Assembly (NCBI GenBank): GCA_001695595.3
Contig: MBPM02000143.1
Span: forward strand, 1-64,000
Length of the DNA: 64,000 bases
From: Plasmopara viticola
Lineage: Eukaryota > Oomycota > Peronosporomycetes > Peronosporales > Peronosporaceae
Direction of reading: 5' to 3'
Below are positions 58,630 to 64,000 of this stretch, piece by piece. The notes beneath the pieces are model-generated. The model was not told where the DNA came from. It made no database searches and saw nothing but the letters and a program-made list of their open reading frames with translations. How positions within the stretch are numbered: position 1 is the stretch's first letter; every line of letters starts with the position of its first letter. The translations under genes were made by a program, and so were the position numbers.

Positions 58630-60581
58630 TGATCTCTCGTTGTCGCTAATTAAAGTCGGCAACGAGATCATTCCAATGAGCTACGTGTCGAATATCTTTT
58701 TCTTTTTCCCAGCTAGCTTCTTCTTCTGTTTCACCATGCCACTGGACAAGCCATTCAGGTTGGCGATTAAATTGTCTATTCTAGAAAATACGTTGAATGA
58801 TTTGGAGCTGATCAGCTATGTCATTGCCCACAAACTTCGACGCTTTGGGGATAGGACGACTAAGGAACTTGTCTGGTGTCGGCTCGTACTTCGACAATAC
58901 ATCATCATTGAAGGTCGGATTAATTCTCTTCATGCTTGGTGGCAACTTGAGTTTTGCCACATTGGGATTTATCACCTTGATGATGTCATATGGTCCAACT
59001 TTTCTTGCTGCAAATTTCGCTCGTTAATTTTTCATATCTTTGGAAGCGTGTCTTAGATAGATTCTTCGAGTTTCTAGCATAACTAGATCTCCAACTTGAT
59101 CTTCAACTAGATGTACTCTACGTTTCTGATCATAATATTGCTTTTTAATGGCTTGAGCTTTAGTAGATTTTTTCGTGCTTGTTCAATTATCTTTTGTCTT
59201 TTTTCCACGGACTCTTAAGCCTGAACATCAATTTTCACTTTCGAATCATTACCATTTATTCCTTTTTGCCAAGGAGAACGTTCTTTTCCCCCGGTGGCAA
59301 TCTTAAATGGAGAATATCCAGTGGATGCCCTGACAAGTGTTGAATGAGCATATTCGATGGTGCCTAAGTAATCTGTCTAATCTGTTCCGTGATAGGACAC
59401 CATACATATAAGTGCATCTTCAACGACTAAATTTGGTCGTTCTGTTTGTGCATCGGCTTGAGCACGATGTGCTGCTGTCATACTAAGTCGAACACCGATG
59501 ATTGTCATCAGAGACTTCCAAAATGACGAAATGAACTTGCTGTCTCTGTCACTGATGATAACTTCAGGTAATCCGTGGTAACGAACTACAGCTTCAAAGA
59601 ATGCTTTGGCTGTTGCAGATGCATCATCATTCGCATGCACTGCAGCGCACTTGGTACGTTTTGACAATTTGTCGACAACAGTGAGGATGGCATCAAAACC
59701 ATTTGAAACAGGTATTCCAGTTATAAATTCCATTGACACAACATGCCAGCATTGCTCAGGTATTGGGATTGGCATACGTAATCCATCCTTTCGTTGATTG
59801 TCATGTTTCCCGCGTTTACAAGTTTCACACGTCTTGACATATTTCTTGATTTCAATTTGTAATGTCTTCCAATAATTCCACTGTGCAACTCGCAAGTAAG
59901 TTCTGCGATTGTCAGGATGAGCAGCTATAGCAGAGTCATGATATTGCGAAATGACTTGAGTTCGCAAACGATTGTTGTTCGGCACAAAAAGTCTTGCAAA
60001 TTTGTTGGAAGTACGTAGAAACAATACTTCGTCATGTTTAATGAACAATGTGTCAGTATCAGACTTCGTCCATGAGTCTCGAAACTCAGGATCATTGGCA
60101 TAACCTTGATGGAACATTTTGCGGACATCTGGCGATAACTCGATATAAGATGCAATCATTACTGTAGCAACTTGAAGTGACTCAGGCCCCTCCCGGAGCA
60201 GAGTTGGCCCAGATGGTGAAACACGCAAACGAGAACCTCGAGCTTGACATTTAGCATCACATTCATGAAATTGGATAGTTGAAGGAGCACATTCGTCTGG
60301 TCGACGCGACAAAGCATCATCGACGACAATAAGAGCACCATTGATGTGATGAATCGTGAAAGTATACTGGGAAACGTTGTCAAATATCTTGCCAATTTAG
60401 AAGACACTTTAGGATGATGAAGCAGCCATGAGCAGGCACTATTATCTGTGAATATTTCAAGTTGATGACCGTAAAGATAATGACGCCATTGGTCGAGACC
60501 AGCTTTTATTGCAAGTAATTCCTTTTCATGTGCCGGCCGATTAACTTCATGAACACTAAGCTTCTTAGAATAGAAGGCGTG
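58630..60581 (-). pseudogene. gypsy pol fragment: RNase H tail and integrase
   Basis: Begins abruptly inside RNase H at 60,575 (AFYSKKLSVHEVNRPAHEKE), then IFTDNSACSWLLHHP. The longest open stretch (59,377-60,312) carries the integrase HHCC finger (HDSAIAAHPDNRR, CETCKRGK) and core. The first catalytic position reads MEFITGIP where the family has Asp, the second is intact (ISDRDSKF), the Glu is intact (AQTER). Downstream of 59,377 the frame decays towards the LTR. Confidence 0.85.
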
Positions 60582-60778
60582 TACGTTGATTTTCAGGTGC
60601 AGCTGGACTTGACTTATGCAAAGTGAATATAATTACAATGCTTAAGATTTCCCTGATTTAGAGATTTCGCGCACATTTATAGCAGAAAATTCTCGAGTCT
60701 TGGGTGGTGCGTGCATTCTCGTTTTTGTCAATCATGCGACAGCTAGCATCATTTGCCATTGTGTTATGTGTCGTTTAG
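60582..60778 (+). repeat. 197-bp direct duplication, right copy
   Basis: Second copy of 56,395-56,591. Here the PRP8 sequence continues past TCGTTTAG into the rest of the intron and the next exon, so this copy is in the native context on its right side and is abruptly joined to gypsy RNase H on its left. Confidence 0.9.
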
Positions 60779-61780
60779 TTCAAGGTTCACTACGCGATAT
60801 ATTGCAAATACCTCTTTCGACTTTTCATGCTAACTTTTTCGTGCGTATTGTCCTTAATATTTGCAGTGATTGACCAGGGACTCGATGCATAAGAAATTGG
60901 AAATGTAAATAAGGAAACAATTCACCCACGCAAGTCATACAAGATGAACTCATTTTGCACGAATGTACTTCTTGTTGCTACGTACAAGTGGCAGATGGAC
61001 CGACCGACACTGCTACACGACGCAAAGAATAGCTAAACGGATCAACAAGCTTTATGTACTGGATAGATGTGCAGCTTTGCTGGGGTGACTTTGACTCTCT
61101 TCATTTTGAACGATATGCGCGGGCTAAATCTTTAGATTGCACAACGGACAACATGACGATTCACCCGTCACCAATGGGTGTGCTGCTTGCAGTGGATCTC
61201 GCGCATAATTTGTGCAGTAGCTACGGAATTTGGATACCGGGCTGCAAGGCGTTAATGGAGCAGGGAAAAGTCAAAATCACGAGAGCCAACCCTGCTTTTG
61301 TTGTTTCGTGAGCGATTTCGAAAGGGTTTGCAGCTCTACTTGTCTGAGCCAACTGAGCCATATCTGTCTAGTCAAAACTACGGTAAGCCGTATAAATCAG
61401 ATGATCTCGTTTGTGGACGACGAGAAAGCGAATCGTCTATCGATCCACAGGATTTTGGAGAAAATCAAATGACTAAACCCATCAACGATGCCATCTTTTT
61501 ATCGATCTTCGAACTGGTCAGCTAATTCTGATAATCATAAATACGTTTGTTTGGCAGGTTATAAGCGACTGGGGTAATTGGTCAAGTGGAAGAATGCTGA
61601 GGAAGCAGCTGCTTAGATCTGGTCACTGCAGCCAAAACAGACTATTGTAACGCGCACGGGTATGCTGAATTCACTGAAAGTGCATTTGTTGGACTTTTTA
61701 GAGAGAAATCATCAATGGAAGTGAGTTTAAGCTGCCGTTCCAAGCGTGTATGAAGGTTGAGAAGTTTGGCGATTTGTAGA
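60582..61780 (+). pseudogene. PRP8: PRP8 splicing-factor pseudogene, 3' part
   Basis: Continues the relic after the insertion. An intron remnant (about 60,697-60,865, GTGCGTGC donor, TTTGCAG acceptor) is followed by [15 protein letters not shown] (near 60,926), then [14 protein letters not shown] (61,056), [20 protein letters not shown] (61,142), RFRKGLQLYLSEPTEPYLSS (near 61,315), TKPINDAIF (61,470) and FKLPFQACMKVEKFGDL (61,726). Stops and frame changes throughout. The kept intron shows this came from genomic DNA, not from mRNA. The C-terminal RNase H-like and Jab1/MPN parts of PRP8 are not found downstream. Confidence 0.87.
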
Positions 61781-63326
61781 AAGTGTAAGGGGCCACACTT
61801 TCTCACCCACAAACAAGGTAGGTGGAAACTCATGAATACTTTTATAAGTTGAGAGAAGTGATGGTCTTCATCATCAAGGCAACACTATCTAAACAAAACA
61901 AGGGCGTTTAGCTCTCTGGCTCTCCATGAGATGCATAGTCATGCTCTTTCGTGCATTTTGGTGATTTCCCTTCTTAGACAATTTATCAATACGAATTGGA
62001 TTATTTCGATTCACACAAGTCAGTTTTGAGATCCACAGCGGCTCATACTCTTCTAAGTGGGTGCGACCACACACTCCATATTCCTCAATCAGAACCATTT
62101 CAAATTGATCGATACTATTTTGCCTGAATTATGGATGGATTGCAACTTCGGAACTTTTGCCATTTACCCACTTCACGTTATCTTTTTGTGATACTTCTTA
62201 CGATGTTTTAACTCTTTGTTTCGACAAAGCACCGATCGGTTTGAGCGTGAAAATTTTAGAGATAGTTCCAATCATAATTGCCACTTTAGTGTCTTTCTAT
62301 ATACTAATACATCTTCTCTTAAGACAGACTCATATATCGGAGACTGATTCGATAAGATTGTTAAAGATCTCTCGATTGATGACATCGATTGACATGATGC
62401 TCATCTTTTCAAAGGTTGTTATTTGTATAGATTAATAAATATTTTAGTTAAAATGACATTGGGAAGTCGCGACAAATGATCCCCAGATAAGTGGCTGTCT
62501 TTACCTCGTTTCAGACACTGTAAAAAAAGTGTTGTTCAACACCAATAGGGCATACTTCAATTCGTTCGAATTAGCTTTTCTCACCTTGAATTAAATAAAA
62601 GCATCTAATGCACTTTACGATGGATCTACTAACTACGATAGGCCGATTTTCATGAAATCGTCAAATGCAACGCCTATTGGGTTTGGATTACAGATGAAGA
62701 ATGCAACGAGTGCGACTTCCACTAATAGTGTTAATTTTGGAACTACTGGCAACAATTTGGCTTTGATGATCCCAAATGCACGAAGGGTTGCATTAATCTG
62801 TGCTGGTATAGCCGGTATCAGAATTTGATCGCCATCGGCCACTTTGCACGCCTCTGGATTAAACTCATAAACGGTTGGTATTGGCGAAACATTAAATTGT
62901 TATAATACAGTGTACAAGGAAACATATGGAGCAATCTGGGATTTGGCCAAGTCGGTGTTACGGTCTCTGCGATATTCTCGTCTTCCAATTTTTGTGTGCA
63001 ATCATTATACACTAGTTCTAATAGGCGACTCAAGAAAAATACTACGTTTATTTCAATCATATTGGACCACTATGATAAGTTGGAACCAGTCATTTACAAC
63101 TGAAAGGGAAAGACCAAAGCAAAACTTGGACTGATTGGGCAGGAATCCAAGAAAGTGTGTGGAAAAATGGTCAGCATTATGGCAAATAAGAAGGCTACAT
63201 AGATCTGAACGATATCGATATACTCTAAATTACTCTCTACTTGGCGTGCTTAATGCTGCTACCATCATTTTTTAAAATAAAAAAAGTGAATGAGGTAGAA
63301 GAAAAATCACCTGAGCAACGTTCAGT
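61781..63326. other. gene-poor region
   Basis: About 1.5 kb with short ORFs (61,889-62,098 minus; 62,157-62,435 plus; 62,633-62,842 minus), none with a recognised domain. Probably eroded sequence. Confidence 0.45.
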
Positions 63327-64000
63327 TTAGATAAACATTCCATCGAGCCAGCCTTTTATAACAGCTTTGTCCTGATTTACAGCATCTCGATTTACTAAAT
63401 GCTTTCTTGGCGATTTAGGAGCATTGTCTTTAAAATGGTCTTTGCCCTTGCGTTTATCGACAGCTTCGCCAAGTCAATGGCAAATTCTGTCGTTTAAGTT
63501 TGCTGCAACTTGACTTTTGTAGCTATCGGTATCGTCAGTATATATATTTTTTATGCCAGGGCTTAGCGCCGCCAGTTTCCTTTCTTCTTGAGTTTCTTCG
63601 TCACCCGATCCTTGAAGGTTCTATCGAGTAAGCGAGGGTTTTCGCGTCAGCTCGCTCAGCATCATTTTTGTCGCTCGTTTGTCAGTACGAGATGATTTAG
63701 GAGGAGTTGTAATTCGGTTTCATTTCAGAAGTTAAGCTGATTCTTCCATGACTTTTTCACCAAACCTACTAGCTATATCTTGACGTTTCCGAAGTAAATC
63801 CTTTTTTCTAAACTCTCTTCACTTGTTTCTCTATGACATAAGCTCGCGTATTGACAGCGTTTTTGTCAACGCCATTTACTCCAGTGTAGGTATTATCCGG
63901 TGCGTCTTTTAATGTAGTGGGCTCTTCCATATTAGCATTTGTGTCAGTCGAAGTTACAAGTGGCGAAATGTTTTCTTCTAAGCAAGCGCTTGGATATGGC
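63327..64000 (-). pseudogene. possible dEER-type secreted effector relic, partial
   Basis: Reading in from the right edge, a frame rich in Thr/Asn/Asp (ENISPLVTSTDTNANMEEPT) breaks near 63,820. A further frame gives GSGDEETQEERKLAALSPG near 63,560-63,610, resembling the dEER motif of oomycete host-translocated effectors, then ends IKGWLDGMFI at 63,327. At least two stops (near 63,628 and 63,478) interrupt it. No clear RxLR or signal peptide is visible; the true 5' end lies outside the window. Motif resemblance only. Confidence 0.35.

Larger units (their letters stand above)
56592..60581. mobile_element. composite Ty3/gypsy insertion, opposed halves
   Basis: A 3,990-bp insertion in the PRP8 relic made of two gypsy parts pointing at each other: plus-strand LTR + gag (56,592-57,957), then a minus-strand 3' LTR, polypurine tract and pol (57,972-60,581). 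Protease, reverse transcriptase and half of RNase H are missing. The LTRs are clearly the same family. Either one element whose 3' half was inverted, or two insertions joined by recombination. Flanked on both sides by the 197-bp duplication. Confidence 0.85.

Noticed and set aside
62157..62435. Hydrophobic plus-strand ORF considered as a membrane protein
   Set aside because: Short, AT-rich, no conserved motif or neighbouring exon.
1..64000. tRNA genes, rRNA and CRISPR arrays
   Set aside because: Looked for T-loop/anticodon-like pairs and regularly spaced repeats by eye; none convincing. A tRNAscan run would be decisive.

Overview
This 64-kb window looks like nuclear DNA of an oomycete, most likely a Phytophthora or downy-mildew relative. 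The reasons are: compact genes with few, very short GT..AG introns (58-78 nt where I could resolve them); a housekeeping set typical of stramenopiles; remains of a Crinkler (CRN) host-targeted effector and possibly of a dEER-type effector; and intergenic space filled with decayed Ty3/gypsy, Ty1/copia, LINE and Mutator-like elements. No bacterial operons, CRISPR arrays or rRNA genes were seen.

Layout. 1-4,248 (+): UDP-glucose:glycoprotein glucosyltransferase, 5' end cut by the window edge. 5.3-5.8 kb: LINE reverse-transcriptase scrap. 5,973-14,101 (+): a giant HECT ubiquitin ligase with RanBP2 fingers and ankyrin repeats. 14.56-15.61 kb (+): four-exon VPS37 (ESCRT-I). 15.71-15.97 kb (-): APC11. 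16-21.3 kb: gene-poor, with a degenerate dispersed repeat. 21.3-22.3 kb (-): TRMO-like tRNA methyltransferase with an N-terminal membrane anchor. 22.7-23.4 kb: a 305-bp inverted-repeat pair. 23.8-25.0 kb (+): five-exon LRR protein. 25.3-30.5 kb (-): TFIIIC largest subunit. 31.8-33.0 kb: CRN relic. 33.1-33.9 kb: gypsy 3' remnant. 37.8-39.6 kb (+): eIF2D with one intron. 39.65-42.4 kb (-): PGAP1/Bst1 GPI inositol-deacylase, convergent with eIF2D. 42.5-43.8 kb: second copy of the dispersed repeat. 44.65-48.89 kb (-): a complete but dead copia element with 147-bp LTRs and a 5-bp target duplication. 51.47-52.25 kb: a 773-bp Mutator-like element with long TIRs, an 8-bp target duplication and a small DNA-binding-domain ORF. 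52.5-53.1 kb (-): small coiled-coil protein. 53.3-61.8 kb (+): a broken, intron-bearing copy of splicing factor PRP8, interrupted by a composite gypsy insertion flanked by a 197-bp direct duplication. 63.3-64 kb (-): possible effector relic.

The window divides into a housekeeping half with short gaps (1-42 kb, interrupted by repeat islands) and a repeat-rich, nearly gene-free half (42.5-64 kb). The intact genes are independent housekeeping functions (ER glycoprotein and GPI quality control, ubiquitin ligases, ESCRT, Pol III transcription, translation initiation, tRNA modification) rather than one pathway. Three long genes (UGGT, HECT, TFIIIC) each carry exactly three reading-frame breaks. Eight of the nine fall at mononucleotide runs of 3-6 and the ninth at a GG pair. 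They look more like base-count errors in the assembly than real gene death.
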